Source of the DNA: Methylomicrobium sp035916875
Lineage (GTDB): Bacteria; Pseudomonadota; Gammaproteobacteria; Methylococcales; Methylomonadaceae
Direction of reading: 5' to 3'
NCBI RefSeq assembly: GCF_035916875.1
Contig: NZ_JAXUHN010000049.1
Location: forward strand, 1-26,767
Length of the DNA stretch: 26,767 bases
Each line of letters opens with the position of its first letter. The stretch's first letter is position 1. Below are positions 6,421 through 14,888 of this stretch, piece after piece. A model generated the notes under the pieces. The model was not told where the DNA came from, ran no database searches, and saw nothing but the letters and a program-made list of their open reading frames with translations. The position numbers were made by a program, and so were the translations under genes.

Positions 6421-7617
6421 TTATAAAGCGGACGAAACCGAACAAAAAAAGGTTTTCAAATACTGGGTCTCCGAGATCGCGGGATCGATCGGATGATCCG
6501 GCCCCTGGCCGCCCTGAGCGATAAAAGTCAAATGCCGGTCGATATGGCGGCCGGACGAGCGCAGGATTTCATGCAGATCGTCCCGGCTCAAATGAAACGA
6601 ACAGGAGGCGGAGATCAACACGCCGTTTTTCGCCAGCACCTGTAACGCCAGATGGTTCAGCCGGCGATACGCCTCATAGCCCTGTTGGTAATCCTTTTTG
6701 CGCTTGATCAACGCCGGCGGATCTAGCACGATCATATCATAGAGCCGGCGTTCCTGGCGCGCCTCTTTCAAAAAATCGAACACATCGCTATGCGCGAACT
6801 GCATCTTGTCCTCGACGCCGTTCAAGACGGCATTTTCGCGCGCCAATTGCAGCGCCGATTCGGAACCGTCCACACAGGTCACATCGAGCGCGCCGGCCAG
6901 CGCCGCAGGAATCGCCCAGGCGCCGGTGTAAGAAAACAAATCCAGAATGCGCCTGCCTTTCGCGATACGGGCTAGTTCCGCCCGGCTCATCCGGTGGTCG
7001 TAAAACCAGCCGGTTTTTTGACCCTTTAAAATATCGACCCTGAAACGCGCACCGTTTTCTTCGATGATCAAAGGATCCGGCAGTTCGCCGAAAACGACAG
7101 CCGATTCCAGGTCCAGACCTTCGAGTTGGCGCTGGCTGTTGTCGTTTTTCATCACGATGGCGGCCGGATTCAACAAGTCGACCAGTACGGAAAGCAAAAT
7201 GTCCTTGCGCCGCTCGATGCCGGCCGTGGTGATCTGCACGGATAACACCTGATCGAAACGATCGATCACCAGCCCCGGCAAGCCGTCGCTTTCGCCGAAT
7301 ACCAGACGGTAATACGGTTTATCGAACACGGTTTCGCGGATCGCCAACGCGGTCGCGATCCGTTCTTTAAAGAAATTTGCGCCGCATTTCAGATTCGGTT
7401 TGCGCGACAACAGGCGCGCGCAAATCAGCGCATTCGGATTCACATACGCGGTTCCCAGCGGTTTGCCGTCATGCGCGACCACTAGCGCCAGATCGCCGGG
7501 CGCAAATCGGCTCAGCGGCGAACGCTTGATATCGATTTCATTGCTGAAGATCCACAAATGCCCGAGCCTCAGGCGTTTGTCTTCATTTTTCTTTAAAAAA
7601 AGTTCGGGGATGTCCAT
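6421..7617 (-). CDS. rlmI: Class I SAM-dependent rRNA m5C methyltransferase, RlmI-like
   Basis: The 398-aa product is close to the 396-aa E. coli RlmI, which makes m5C1962 in 23S rRNA. The N-terminal part (about 1-75, with RLRLGHLWIFSNEI and FAPGDLALVVAHDGKPLGTA) fits the PUA domain. Later come the RlmI middle block GLPGLVIDRF, the SAM-binding LDLFSYTGAWAI, VLDPPAL (motif IV) and SASCSFHLS with the catalytic-type cysteine. It begins 3 bp after the DUF3426 stop with no Shine-Dalgarno, pointing to translational coupling. This position, between DUF3426 and dusB, is not part of the prmA-DUF3426-dusB order I know from Pseudomonas. Confidence 0.9.
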   Translation of the reverse strand: MDIPELFLKKNEDKRLRLGHLWIFSNEIDIKRSPLSRFAPGDLALVVAHDGKPLGTAYVNPNALICARLLSRKPNLKCGANFFKERIATALAIRETVFDKPYYRLVFGESDGLPGLVIDRFDQVLSVQITTAGIERRKDILLSVLVDLLNPAAIVMKNDNSQRQLEGLDLESAVVFGELPDPLIIEENGARFRVDILKGQKTGWFYDHRMSRAELARIAKGRRILDLFSYTGAWAIPAALAGALDVTCVDGSESALQLARENAVLNGVEDKMQFAHSDVFDFLKEARQERRLYDMIVLDPPALIKRKKDYQQGYEAYRRLNHLALQVLAKNGVLISASCSFHLSRDDLHEILRSSGRHIDRHLTFIAQGGQGPDHPIDPAISETQYLKTFFCSVSSAL

Positions 7618-7620
7618 GGT

Positions 7621-8274
7621 TTAATAGCTGAGATCGAAATGAAAACCGCCGACCTTCGTTTTCGGCGCGACGATTTCAAAACTGATTTCGGCCGCGCTGT
7701 TCGCGGCCAGGCGCGCATGTTCCGGCTGCCCGACAAGATAATCGTTCGGCTGAAGCAGCCGATGCGCGAACGGCTGGCCCTCGTAAGACAGCAAGGTCAG
7801 ACCGATGACGGGATAGCGCATCGAAAATGCAGCCTCATTGTTCAAAACCAGTTTGAACGCATAATGCCGGTTCGGCAACTCGCTGAACGAATTATGCAAG
7901 ACGCTCAGTTCGGCCAGATTTTGATAATCCGGCAGGCGGCAATGCAATATGCCGCAAATCTTTTCGAGCGCCGGGCGGAATTTTGGGTTCTGTAGCGCGC
8001 TGCCGCCTTCAAAATAAAGCAACTGCGCAAAGAACAGCGTAACACCTAGCGCCAGCCCGATACGCCAGATTAACCGATGCCGGGCATTGCTTTCGGTCCA
8101 AGGTTCCTCGGAAGGCAACACATCTGCGACCGCCAGCAATTCGGTCTCGGCCAGGGTCGCCAGCGCATCGAACATCGCGGAACAGCGCTTGCAATGCACC
8201 ATCCCACGGCCGCTGCGCAGCGCTACCGGCGTAATCCTTTGCGGGGTGAGGCATTCGGGGCAGCGGGTAAACAT
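7621..8274 (-). CDS. Zinc-ribbon and DUF3426 domain membrane protein
   Basis: The 217-aa product begins MFTRCPECLTPQRIT, with C5-x2-C8 and C28-x2-C31 forming an MJ0042-type zinc ribbon. One membrane segment at about 68-87 (LIWRIGLALGVTLFFAQLLY) is followed by a roughly 130-residue DUF3426 domain, expected in the periplasm. Molecular function is unknown. The gene lies directly after prmA (6 bp) and before the rlmI group; a DUF3426 protein next to prmA is conserved in Pseudomonas and related genomes, which supports the call. Confidence 0.9.
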   Translation of the reverse strand: MFTRCPECLTPQRITPVALRSGRGMVHCKRCSAMFDALATLAETELLAVADVLPSEEPWTESNARHRLIWRIGLALGVTLFFAQLLYFEGGSALQNPKFRPALEKICGILHCRLPDYQNLAELSVLHNSFSELPNRHYAFKLVLNNEAAFSMRYPVIGLTLLSYEGQPFAHRLLQPNDYLVGQPEHARLAANSAAEISFEIVAPKTKVGGFHFDLSY

Positions 8275-8280
8275 CGCGGT

Positions 8281-9159
8281 TTAGCGTCTCAAGCCGTCCA
8301 GGCGAATCCAGTCTTCCTGTTGCGTCGGGGCGTTCAATTCGATCAAGGCGCGGTAAGCGTCTTCGACTTGGGCCGTTTGTTCGGCCAGAATGCCCGACAA
8401 CACCAACGCGCCGCCCGCGACGGCCAGGTCGGAAATCCTTTCGCTGAGGTCACACAAGGGCTTCGCGAGAATATTGGCCAGCACAATGTCGGCCCGCATC
8501 TTCGGCAACTGCTCCGGCAGATACACCAGGATCTTGTCTTGCACCGCATTTTTTTCGGCGTTACTCAAAGTCGCGGTCAATGCCTGCGGATCGATATCGA
8601 CCGCATGCGCGACTTTCGCGCCGAGCAGTACCGCCGCCACGGCGAGAATTCCAGAGCCGCAGCCGTAATCGATCACGGTTTTTCCCGTCAAATCGCGCGC
8701 GGCCAGCCACTCCAGGCACAGCGCGGTAGTCGGATGCGTGCCGGTGCCGAACGCAAGGCCAGGATCGAGCAGCATACAGACCGTGCCCGGTTCGTGCTGT
8801 TCCTGGCCGGTCGGACAAACCCAGAGTTTATCGCCGAATTTCATCGGCCGATAATATTCCATCCAGGCGCGTTCCCAGGCCTGATCCTCGATCTGCTCCT
8901 GACGCCAGTCGCGGAGCAGATTCGCGTCGAATGACTGGTGCACACGCGCGGACACAGCTTTAAGATCCGTATCCATCTCGTACAGCGCAATCACTTCGGT
9001 GTTGCTCCAGATCTTGGTTTCGCCAATCGCGGGCTCGTACACCGGCTCGTCTTCGGCATCCATATAGGTCACCGACACCGCACCGAGATCGCTGAACAAT
9101 TCGGCGACTTCGGGAGCGGTTTGTTCATCGGTAATTACGGTAATTTGCTGCCAGGCCAT
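8281..9159 (-). CDS. prmA: Ribosomal protein L11 methyltransferase
   Basis: It trimethylates amino groups of ribosomal protein L11 using SAM. The 292-aa product (E. coli 293) starts MAWQQITVITDEQTAPEVAE. The SAM-binding core is seen in DPGLAFGTGTHPTT and VIDYGCGSGILAVAAVLLGA, with NILAKPL as motif IV. The frame is open for 29 codons upstream through a repeat-bearing spacer, but ATG 9159 is the family start. No good Shine-Dalgarno is seen. It begins the prmA-DUF3426-rlmI-64aa-186aa run and is separated from accC by 182 bp that probably contain its own promoter. Confidence 0.95.
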   Translation of the reverse strand: MAWQQITVITDEQTAPEVAELFSDLGAVSVTYMDAEDEPVYEPAIGETKIWSNTEVIALYEMDTDLKAVSARVHQSFDANLLRDWRQEQIEDQAWERAWMEYYRPMKFGDKLWVCPTGQEQHEPGTVCMLLDPGLAFGTGTHPTTALCLEWLAARDLTGKTVIDYGCGSGILAVAAVLLGAKVAHAVDIDPQALTATLSNAEKNAVQDKILVYLPEQLPKMRADIVLANILAKPLCDLSERISDLAVAGGALVLSGILAEQTAQVEDAYRALIELNAPTQQEDWIRLDGLRR

Positions 9160-9196
9160 TCGGAGGAATAAATAAAAAAGTGAATTGTGAAACCCC

Positions 9197-9225
9197 GCGG
9201 GACGAGGTTTGTAACCCGGTCCCGC
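9197..9225. repeat. REP-like hairpin in the accC-prmA spacer
   Basis: GCGGGAC (9197-9203) and GTCCCGC (9219-9225) form a perfect 7-bp stem with an inner GGTT-TGT-AACC stem. On the minus strand it reads GTGCGGGACCGGGTTAC..., sharing layout with the hairpin at 1100-1124 (GTGCGGG-CGGGTTTGC...). The two are probably divergent members of one repeat family. The rest of the 182-bp spacer (9160-9341) also holds an imperfect fold around GGGAT/ATCCC near 9294-9308. Confidence 0.5.
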
Positions 9226-9341
9226 ACGTTTGGAGAAATCGCGCATACGCGCGGCTTAGCAAGTGCGCCTATTTTCACCCCAAACGCTACGGATGGGATG
9301 AATATCCCGTCAGGCTGGGGGGTCCCACGCTCTACGCTATG

Positions 9342-10685
9342 CTAATAAAGCCCGAGCTTCTTTTCCAGATAATGGATATTCTGCCCGCCGGCCGCGAACG
9401 CGCTGTCGCCCATGATTTCCTGCTGCAACGGAATATTGGTCTTGATGCCTTCGATGATGATTTCGCTAAGCGCGGTGTTCATCCGCGCAATCGCGCTCTG
9501 GCGGTCTTCGCCGTGCGCAATCAGCTTGCCGATCATCGAATCGTAATACGGCGGCACCTTATAACCGTTATAGATATGCGTTTCGCAGCGAATGCCGGGG
9601 CCACCGGGCATGTGGAACTGATCGATCGTGCCGGGGCACGGCATGAATGTCTTTGGATCTTCCGCGTTCAAGCGGCACTCGATCGCATGGCCGGTCAATT
9701 TGACCTGATCCTGCCGAATCGACAACGGCTCGCCGGCCGCAACCCGCAATTGTTCCTTCACGATATCGAAGCCGGTCACCATCTCGGTGACCGGATGCTC
9801 GACCTGCACCCGGGTATTCATCTCAATGAAATAAAACTCGCCCTTTTCATAGAGGAATTCGAACGTACCGGCGCCCAGATAGCCGATGTCGATGCAGGCT
9901 TTCGCGCAGCGCTCGCCAATTTGCCTACGCTGTTCCTCGGTGATGCCCGGAGCGGGCGCTTCTTCGACGACTTTCTGATGGCGGCGCTGCATCGAGCAGT
10001 CGCGCTCGCCCAGGTGAATGGCATTGCCATGCGCATCGGCGAACACCTGAAACTCGATGTGGCGCGGGTCTTCAAGGAATTTTTCCATATAGACCGTCGC
10101 GTTGCCGAAGGCGCTGGCGGCTTCGGCCTTGGTCATCGCGATCGCGTTCAACAACGCCGCTTCGGTATGCACGGTGCGCATGCCGCGTCCGCCGCCGCCG
10201 CCCGCCGCCTTGATGATGACCGGATAGCCGATCTCGCGCGCGAGTTTCAGGTTCTTCTCGGGATTATCCGAAAGCGGATCGCCGTTGCCGGGCACGCACG
10301 GAATGCCGGCCGCCAACATAGCATTCTTCGCGGAAATCTTGTCGCCCATTAACCGGATCGTGTCCGCGTTCGGGCCTATAAACACAAAACCGCTTTGTTT
10401 GACCTTTTCCGAAAAATCGGCGTTTTCGGCCAGAAAGCCGTAGCCCGGATGGATTGCTTCGGCGTCGGTCACCTCGGCCGCGCTAATGATTGCGGGAATG
10501 TTCAAATAACTGTCGACCGACGGCGCGGGGCCGATACAGACCGACTCGTCCGCCAGACGCACATGCTTTAGATTACGATCCGCTTCCGAATGCACCGCGA
10601 CGACCTTCACGCCGAGTTCCCGGCAGGCTCGCAATATCCTGAGAGCGATTTCGCCACGATTGGCGATCACAATTTTGTCGAACAT
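9342..10685 (-). CDS. accC: Biotin carboxylase subunit of acetyl-CoA carboxylase
   Basis: It carboxylates biotin on AccB using ATP and bicarbonate, the first half-reaction of malonyl-CoA synthesis. The 447-aa product (E. coli 449) starts MFDKIVIANRGEIALRILRA. The glycine-rich ATP loop AAGGGGGRGMR, the EKFLEDPRHIEFQV strand and EMNTRVQVEHPVTE of the active site are all present. It follows accB by 11 bp as the third gene of aroQ-accB-accC. Confidence 0.97.
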   Translation of the reverse strand: MFDKIVIANRGEIALRILRACRELGVKVVAVHSEADRNLKHVRLADESVCIGPAPSVDSYLNIPAIISAAEVTDAEAIHPGYGFLAENADFSEKVKQSGFVFIGPNADTIRLMGDKISAKNAMLAAGIPCVPGNGDPLSDNPEKNLKLAREIGYPVIIKAAGGGGGRGMRTVHTEAALLNAIAMTKAEAASAFGNATVYMEKFLEDPRHIEFQVFADAHGNAIHLGERDCSMQRRHQKVVEEAPAPGITEEQRRQIGERCAKACIDIGYLGAGTFEFLYEKGEFYFIEMNTRVQVEHPVTEMVTGFDIVKEQLRVAAGEPLSIRQDQVKLTGHAIECRLNAEDPKTFMPCPGTIDQFHMPGGPGIRCETHIYNGYKVPPYYDSMIGKLIAHGEDRQSAIARMNTALSEIIIEGIKTNIPLQQEIMGDSAFAAGGQNIHYLEKKLGLY

Positions 10686-10696
10686 GCGGCTCTCCG

Positions 10697-11137
10697 TTAT
10701 TCGATTACAAACAACGGCTGGCCGTATTCGACAGGCTCGGCGTTCTCGACCAATATTTTGGTGACCGTGCCGCTTTTATCAGCTTCGATCTGATTCAGTA
10801 TCTTCATCGCCTCGATAATGCAGAGCGTATCGCCTACCTGCACCTTCTGGCCGACATCGGTAAACGACTTCGCGCCCGGCGACGCGGAGCGATAGAAGGT
10901 GCCGACCATCGGCGACTTGACGACATGACCGCAGATCACATCCTCGCTCGACGCGCTGACCGGCGCGACTGTAGGGGCCGCAACGGGTACAACCGGCTGA
11001 GGGGCATAAGCCACCGGCGCGGGCGCTGCGGAGTAACGGCTTATGCGGACGAATTCCTCGCCCTCTTTGATTTCAATTTCGGCAATGCCCGATTCTTCGA
11101 TAATCTCAATCAGTTTTTTTATTTTTCTAATATCCAT
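10697..11137 (-). CDS. accB: Biotin carboxyl carrier protein of acetyl-CoA carboxylase
   Basis: The 146-aa product has an N-terminal helical region (MDIRKIKKLIEIIEESGIAE), an Ala/Pro/Val-rich flexible linker at about 36-62, and a C-terminal biotinyl domain. The biotin attachment site is Lys112 in CIIEAMKILNQ. SPMVGTFYRSASPG is the typical entry to the domain. It starts 2 bp after aroQ ends, so coupled translation is likely, and precedes accC by 11 bp. Confidence 0.97.
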   Translation of the reverse strand: MDIRKIKKLIEIIEESGIAEIEIKEGEEFVRISRYSAAPAPVAYAPQPVVPVAAPTVAPVSASSEDVICGHVVKSPMVGTFYRSASPGAKSFTDVGQKVQVGDTLCIIEAMKILNQIEADKSGTVTKILVENAEPVEYGQPLFVIE

Positions 11138-11139
11138 GA

Positions 11140-11586
11140 TTAATGTCTCTCGGCTAATATCTGATGTGCGGCCAGTAAGGCCAGTTCGTATCCTGTTGCA
11201 CCCAATCCGGAAATCACGCCCTTGGCGATATCCGAAAAATAGGAGTGTTTTCTAAACGGTTCACGCGCGTGCACATTGGACAGATGCACCTCGATGAACG
11301 GAATTCGGGTCGCGAGCAGGGCGTCGCGAAGCGCTACGCTAGTATGCGTGAATGCGGCCGGATTGATGATGATGAAATCGACCCGGTCATGATAGGCCTG
11401 ATGCACTTGACCTATGATTTCGTGTTCGGCGTTGGTTTGATGAAAAAACAGCCGATGCTTGAAGCCTTCGGCCATGCCGACCAAGGCTTGCCTGATGTCG
11501 TCCAGCGTCTTGTTACCGTAATGGCCGGGTTCGCGGATACCCAATAAATTCAGATTTGGCCCGTTCAATACGGTAATCGTCGCCAT
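11140..11586 (-). CDS. aroQ: Type II 3-dehydroquinate dehydratase
   Basis: It converts 3-dehydroquinate to 3-dehydroshikimate in aromatic amino acid synthesis, acting as a dodecamer. The 148-aa product opens with VLNGPNLNLLGIREPGHYG (catalytic Arg and Tyr region), then FHQTNAEHEII, IINPAAFTHTSVALRDAL and EVHLSNVHAREPFRKHS. First gene of aroQ-accB-accC, an order also known from Pseudomonas. A candidate promoter lies about 30 bp upstream. Confidence 0.96.
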   Translation of the reverse strand: MATITVLNGPNLNLLGIREPGHYGNKTLDDIRQALVGMAEGFKHRLFFHQTNAEHEIIGQVHQAYHDRVDFIIINPAAFTHTSVALRDALLATRIPFIEVHLSNVHAREPFRKHSYFSDIAKGVISGLGATGYELALLAAHQILAERH

Positions 11587-11616
11587 GACTGCAACCTACA
11601 AGTGAAAAACGGCGGA

Positions 11617-11625
11617 ATTATCCCA
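11617..11625 (-). promoter_or_regulatory. Candidate extended -10 promoter for aroQ-accB-accC
   Basis: On the minus strand TGG-GATAAT forms an extended -10 element about 31 bp upstream of the aroQ ATG, with an A/T-rich stretch behind it. No good -35 hexamer is present, which is tolerated by extended -10 promoters. Position is plausible; strength is unknown. Confidence 0.4.
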
Positions 11626-11713
11626 TAATTTCCACACAATTTGCAGAGTCTACGCTAAATATATTAATTTTCCGAGAAGATAGCGTCATTACGCTGGAGT
11701 TTAAGCGCTATTC

Positions 11714-11745
11714 TGAAAAATAGCTGAAACTCCATGCCGTTTCAG
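11714..11745 (-). terminator. Terminator of the cutA-dsbD-tlpA operon with overlapping alternative hairpin
   Basis: On the minus strand CTGAAAC-N8-GTTTCAG is followed by CTATTTTTC. The TGA of the tlpA-like gene lies inside the first arm. A second, longer fold, TGGAGTTT...AAACTCCA (11695-11702 with 11727-11734) enclosing GCTATT/AATAGC, uses some of the same bases and would exclude the first stem. Either hairpin alone could end transcription; competition between them is a possibility only. Confidence 0.55.
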
Positions 11746-12257
11746 TCCGACGCCTGATCGATGCTTTTTGCTAAATCCGGCTTCGAAAATTTGCCGAGAT
11801 ACCGCTCCCGGATCATACCCTGGCGATCGACAACGACCGTATACGGGACCGCTTCGGCCCGGTTGCCCATTTGCGCGGCCAGCGCCATGCCCTGATCGCC
11901 GGCGATCAACGTCGGATAATTGATCTTGACCGTATCAAGATATTTTTCGACCGGTTCCTTGTCCTCGAGCGCGATGCCGATCACCTGTATGCCCCGCGCC
12001 GCGTATTGCTCCTGCAACGCGACCAGATCGGGCATTTCCTTGCGGCAGGAAGGGCACCAGGTCGCCCAGAAATTAATCACTAAGATCTTGTCTTGCCATT
12101 CGCCGCTCGAACGGGTTTTGCCGGATATATCGGGCAGCGTGAATGCGGGCAAAGGCGACGCTTCGGTTTCCGGGGCAGGATACAGACTATAGCGCAACGC
12201 GATACCGCCGGCCAAGGCGAAGAGCCCGAGTAAAATAACGATGGCTGCTTGTTTCAT
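11742..12257 (-). CDS. TlpA-like membrane-anchored periplasmic thioredoxin
   Basis: The 171-aa product has an N-terminal hydrophobic segment (about 4-24) that serves as an uncleaved anchor or signal, then a thioredoxin fold with the redox motif WCPSC (C68, C71) after VINFWAT, and the cis-proline region in AVPYTVVVDRQG. TlpA/ResA-type proteins reduce disulfides in cytochrome c, copper-centre or other periplasmic targets. Its ATG overlaps the dsbD TGA (ATGA), so it is translated with dsbD, the likely source of its electrons. The specific target is not evident. Confidence 0.88.
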   Translation of the reverse strand: MKQAAIVILLGLFALAGGIALRYSLYPAPETEASPLPAFTLPDISGKTRSSGEWQDKILVINFWATWCPSCRKEMPDLVALQEQYAARGIQVIGIALEDKEPVEKYLDTVKINYPTLIAGDQGMALAAQMGNRAEAVPYTVVVDRQGMIRERYLGKFSKPDLAKSIDQASD

Positions 12258-14479
12258 GGTTTGACCCGTTGTAATGTTTCGATGAAGACTTCGCTGTCCT
12301 GATAACCGATTACCCTTTGTGCAGCCCGCTCCTGTTGATCGGGACCGAAAAACAAGATCGCCGGCGGGCCGATCAGGTTGAATTTCGCGAGCAGAGCCTG
12401 ATCCTCCTTCGTATTTTGGGTCACATCGGCCTGCAACAGCACAAATTCGCTTAGCCGGTTTTTAACGGCCGGATCGGAAAAGGTATAGGCTTCCATTTCT
12501 TTGCAGGAAATACACCAGTCCGCATAAAAGTCGAGCATTACATAACGGCGCTGCGCACCGGCTTCCTGAATACGTTGTTCGAGTTCCTGAAGGTTGGCGA
12601 CGCGCCGAAAGGCGATGCCTTCCTTTTTGGTTTCCGCGCTCGCGCCGCTGATCAAAATGCCCTGCAAAGGCTTCAAAGGATTCGTGCCGCCGCCGCTGAC
12701 GCCGATCAACAACAACAGGCCGTAAGCGAGCATGATCAGGCCGACGCCTTTCCAGAGCTTCTTCCAACCGCTGCTGTGCTCAGGCAAAGGATCGAGCGCG
12801 TTCAGATAGATCGACGGCAGGATCAGCAGCATCGCCCACAACAGCATCGTAATCGCCGGCGGCAGAATCCGGCTCAGCATCCAGACCGCCATCGCCAGCA
12901 TGATCACGCCGAATACACCCTTGGTTGCATTCAGCCAGGCTCCGGCCTTCGGCAGCAGTTTGCCGGCCGAGGCGCCGACCAGTAATAAAGGCGCACCCAT
13001 GCCCATGCCCATCGCGAACAAGGCGCTGCCGCCCAATACCGCATCGCCGGTCTGGCCGATATAAATTAAAGCCGCCGCCAACGGTGCGGCGACACAGGGA
13101 CCGACGATCAGGGAGGACAAAGAGCCCATGATCGCCGCACCCCAGAGCGAACCGTCGCGGTGCTTTTCGCTCGAATTATGCAACCGGGCCTGCCAGGACT
13201 TCGGCAATTCGAGGTGATAGAAACCGAACATCGACAACGACAGCGCGACAAAAACGGCGCTGAATGTCGCAATGATCCAGGGCTGCTGAAATGTCGTTTG
13301 CAGATTGCCGCCGAACAGCGCGGCCAAAATTCCGAACAGCGTATAAGTCAGCGCCGATGCAACGACATAGCTGAGCGATAGCGACAACGCGCGCAGGGTG
13401 GTGATGGCGCGGTGGCCGACAATGATGCCGGACAAAATCGGAATCATCGGGAAGATGCAGGGCGTAAACGCCAACAGCAGGCCGAAGCCGAAGAAACTGG
13501 CCAGAGTCATACCCAGACGGTCCTGTTTGAGCAAGCGCACGATCTGATCCTGTTCGGACAATTCGGGCGACGGCTTCGGAGCGGCTGCCGCCATTTGTTG
13601 AGCGACCGGCAAGTCCAGGGTCACTTCCTTGCTCATCGGCGGATAACAAACGCCGCGCTCGGCGCAGCCCTGATATTGCGCTTTCAGCGTGATCGTTTGC
13701 GCGGCTTGGCCGCCGCGGTTCAACGGCAAATCAAAAATCAGCTCGTCATGAAAAATCTCGACTCGCCCGAATTCCGGGTCCTCTTTCGGTTCGCCGCGCG
13801 GAATATTATAGGTACCCAGCGTGGTACCGCCGGCATTGATCAATTGCAGCAGCGTTTTTTCCCGGTACATATAATAGCCGGGTGCGATCTGCCAGTTCAC
13901 TTGCAGGGTATTGGCATCCCCGACCGATGCAGAAAACTGGAAGGCCTGATCGGGCTTCAGCAACTCCTCCTGGGCTGCCGAGGAGGCTAGGCCGGCGATG
14001 CCTTTGACCAGAGTCGAGAGCGGATTGGCGGAAGCGGCCGATGCCGCGGCAGGCAAAGCGATTTCGAGCAGCTTTTTTTGCGGCGGATAACAGACGCCCT
14101 CATCCGAGCAGCCCTGATAACGCGCCAGCACGGTTACCGATGCGGCAGCGTCGCCGGCGTTTACCGGCACCGGCACCGTCAGTTTATTCCGATAATGAAC
14201 CGTATCACCGAGAACTTCATCATGCTTGGTTTTACCGTCCGGCAAGATGGGCGTGCCGAGTTCGACGCCTTCGGTCTTGGACTCGAAGCGTAAATTCTTC
14301 CGGTATAGAGAGAAGCCCTCGGCGATATCCCAGGAAAATTCCAACTGGCCGCGCGACAGGGCCAGCGCCGAAATTTTGAACGCCTGATCGGGCGGCAACA
14401 AGTCTTCGCCGTTCAGCGCGAAAGCCGCGTTTCGGGCAGTGATCAACAGACAGAAAAAAATTAGTTGATAGATACGCAT
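12254..14479 (-). CDS. dsbD: Thiol:disulfide interchange protein DsbD with two N-terminal alpha domains
   Basis: DsbD carries electrons from cytosolic thioredoxin across the inner membrane to periplasmic partners. The 741-aa product is about 175 residues longer than the 565-aa E. coli protein. A signal peptide (about 1-21) is followed by an alpha domain with YQGCSDEGVCYPPQ (C124, C130), then by a second alpha domain, starting LKPDQAF near 184, with YQGCAERGVCYPP (C272, C278). The membrane domain has FTPCIFPMIP (C341) and VGPCVAAPLAAA (C462), and the C-terminal thioredoxin domain has DWCISCK (C656, C659). All catalytic cysteines are present. It overlaps cutA by 19 bp and the tlpA-like gene by 4 bp. 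Confidence 0.95.
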   Translation of the reverse strand: MRIYQLIFFCLLITARNAAFALNGEDLLPPDQAFKISALALSRGQLEFSWDIAEGFSLYRKNLRFESKTEGVELGTPILPDGKTKHDEVLGDTVHYRNKLTVPVPVNAGDAAASVTVLARYQGCSDEGVCYPPQKKLLEIALPAAASAASANPLSTLVKGIAGLASSAAQEELLKPDQAFQFSASVGDANTLQVNWQIAPGYYMYREKTLLQLINAGGTTLGTYNIPRGEPKEDPEFGRVEIFHDELIFDLPLNRGGQAAQTITLKAQYQGCAERGVCYPPMSKEVTLDLPVAQQMAAAAPKPSPELSEQDQIVRLLKQDRLGMTLASFFGFGLLLAFTPCIFPMIPILSGIIVGHRAITTLRALSLSLSYVVASALTYTLFGILAALFGGNLQTTFQQPWIIATFSAVFVALSLSMFGFYHLELPKSWQARLHNSSEKHRDGSLWGAAIMGSLSSLIVGPCVAAPLAAALIYIGQTGDAVLGGSALFAMGMGMGAPLLLVGASAGKLLPKAGAWLNATKGVFGVIMLAMAVWMLSRILPPAITMLLWAMLLILPSIYLNALDPLPEHSSGWKKLWKGVGLIMLAYGLLLLIGVSGGGTNPLKPLQGILISGASAETKKEGIAFRRVANLQELEQRIQEAGAQRRYVMLDFYADWCISCKEMEAYTFSDPAVKNRLSEFVLLQADVTQNTKEDQALLAKFNLIGPPAILFFGPDQQERAAQRVIGYQDSEVFIETLQRVKP

Positions 14480-14787
14480 GCATCGATCCAGTTCAGATAA
14501 CCAGGCAAACCCTGCTCAATCGGCAAGGCGATGATTTCGGGTAATTCATAGGGATGCAGTTCGCGTATCGCCTGTTCGATGACCGGATAGCAGTCCCTTG
14601 TCGTTTTTATCAGTAACAGATGTTCCTCGGCCGTTTCGAGCCGGTCTTGCCAGGTATAAACCGAAGTCAGGGCGGGAAGGATGTTCACGCAGGCGGCCAG
14701 CCGGCCTTCGACCAGCCTTTTGGCGATTTTTTCCGACGTGTCCCGGTCCGGGCAGGTGCAAAGAATCAATTCGGTGTTGCTCGGCAT
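14461..14787 (-). CDS. cutA: Divalent-cation tolerance protein CutA
   Basis: The 108-aa product is a small trimeric ferredoxin-like-fold protein. CTCPDRDTSEKIAKRLVEGR, LAACVNILPALTSVYTWQ, LLLIKTT and HPYELPEIIALPI match the CutA1 family. It has been linked to metal tolerance, though its true role is unsettled. First gene of cutA-dsbD-tlpA, overlapping dsbD by 19 bp; a cutA-dsbD pair also exists in E. coli. It is divergent from fxsA across a 101-bp spacer, in which the minus strand shows a CATAAT -10-like box about 35 bp upstream of the ATG with no clear -35. Confidence 0.95.
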   Translation of the reverse strand: MPSNTELILCTCPDRDTSEKIAKRLVEGRLAACVNILPALTSVYTWQDRLETAEEHLLLIKTTRDCYPVIEQAIRELHPYELPEIIALPIEQGLPGYLNWIDACVSIN

Positions 14788-14888
14788 GTTGTACCGGCTA
14801 ATAAGTGAAAAGCGGATATTATGCTAGAAATTCGCCGGCATTACCCTTATATTGTTTAACTTAGTCAGACCAAAAACCAAGCTTTTAG

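Noticed and set aside
9180..10352. 390-codon plus-strand frame opposite accC
   Set aside because: Antisense of a highly conserved gene with no recognisable product; codon bias of accC explains it.
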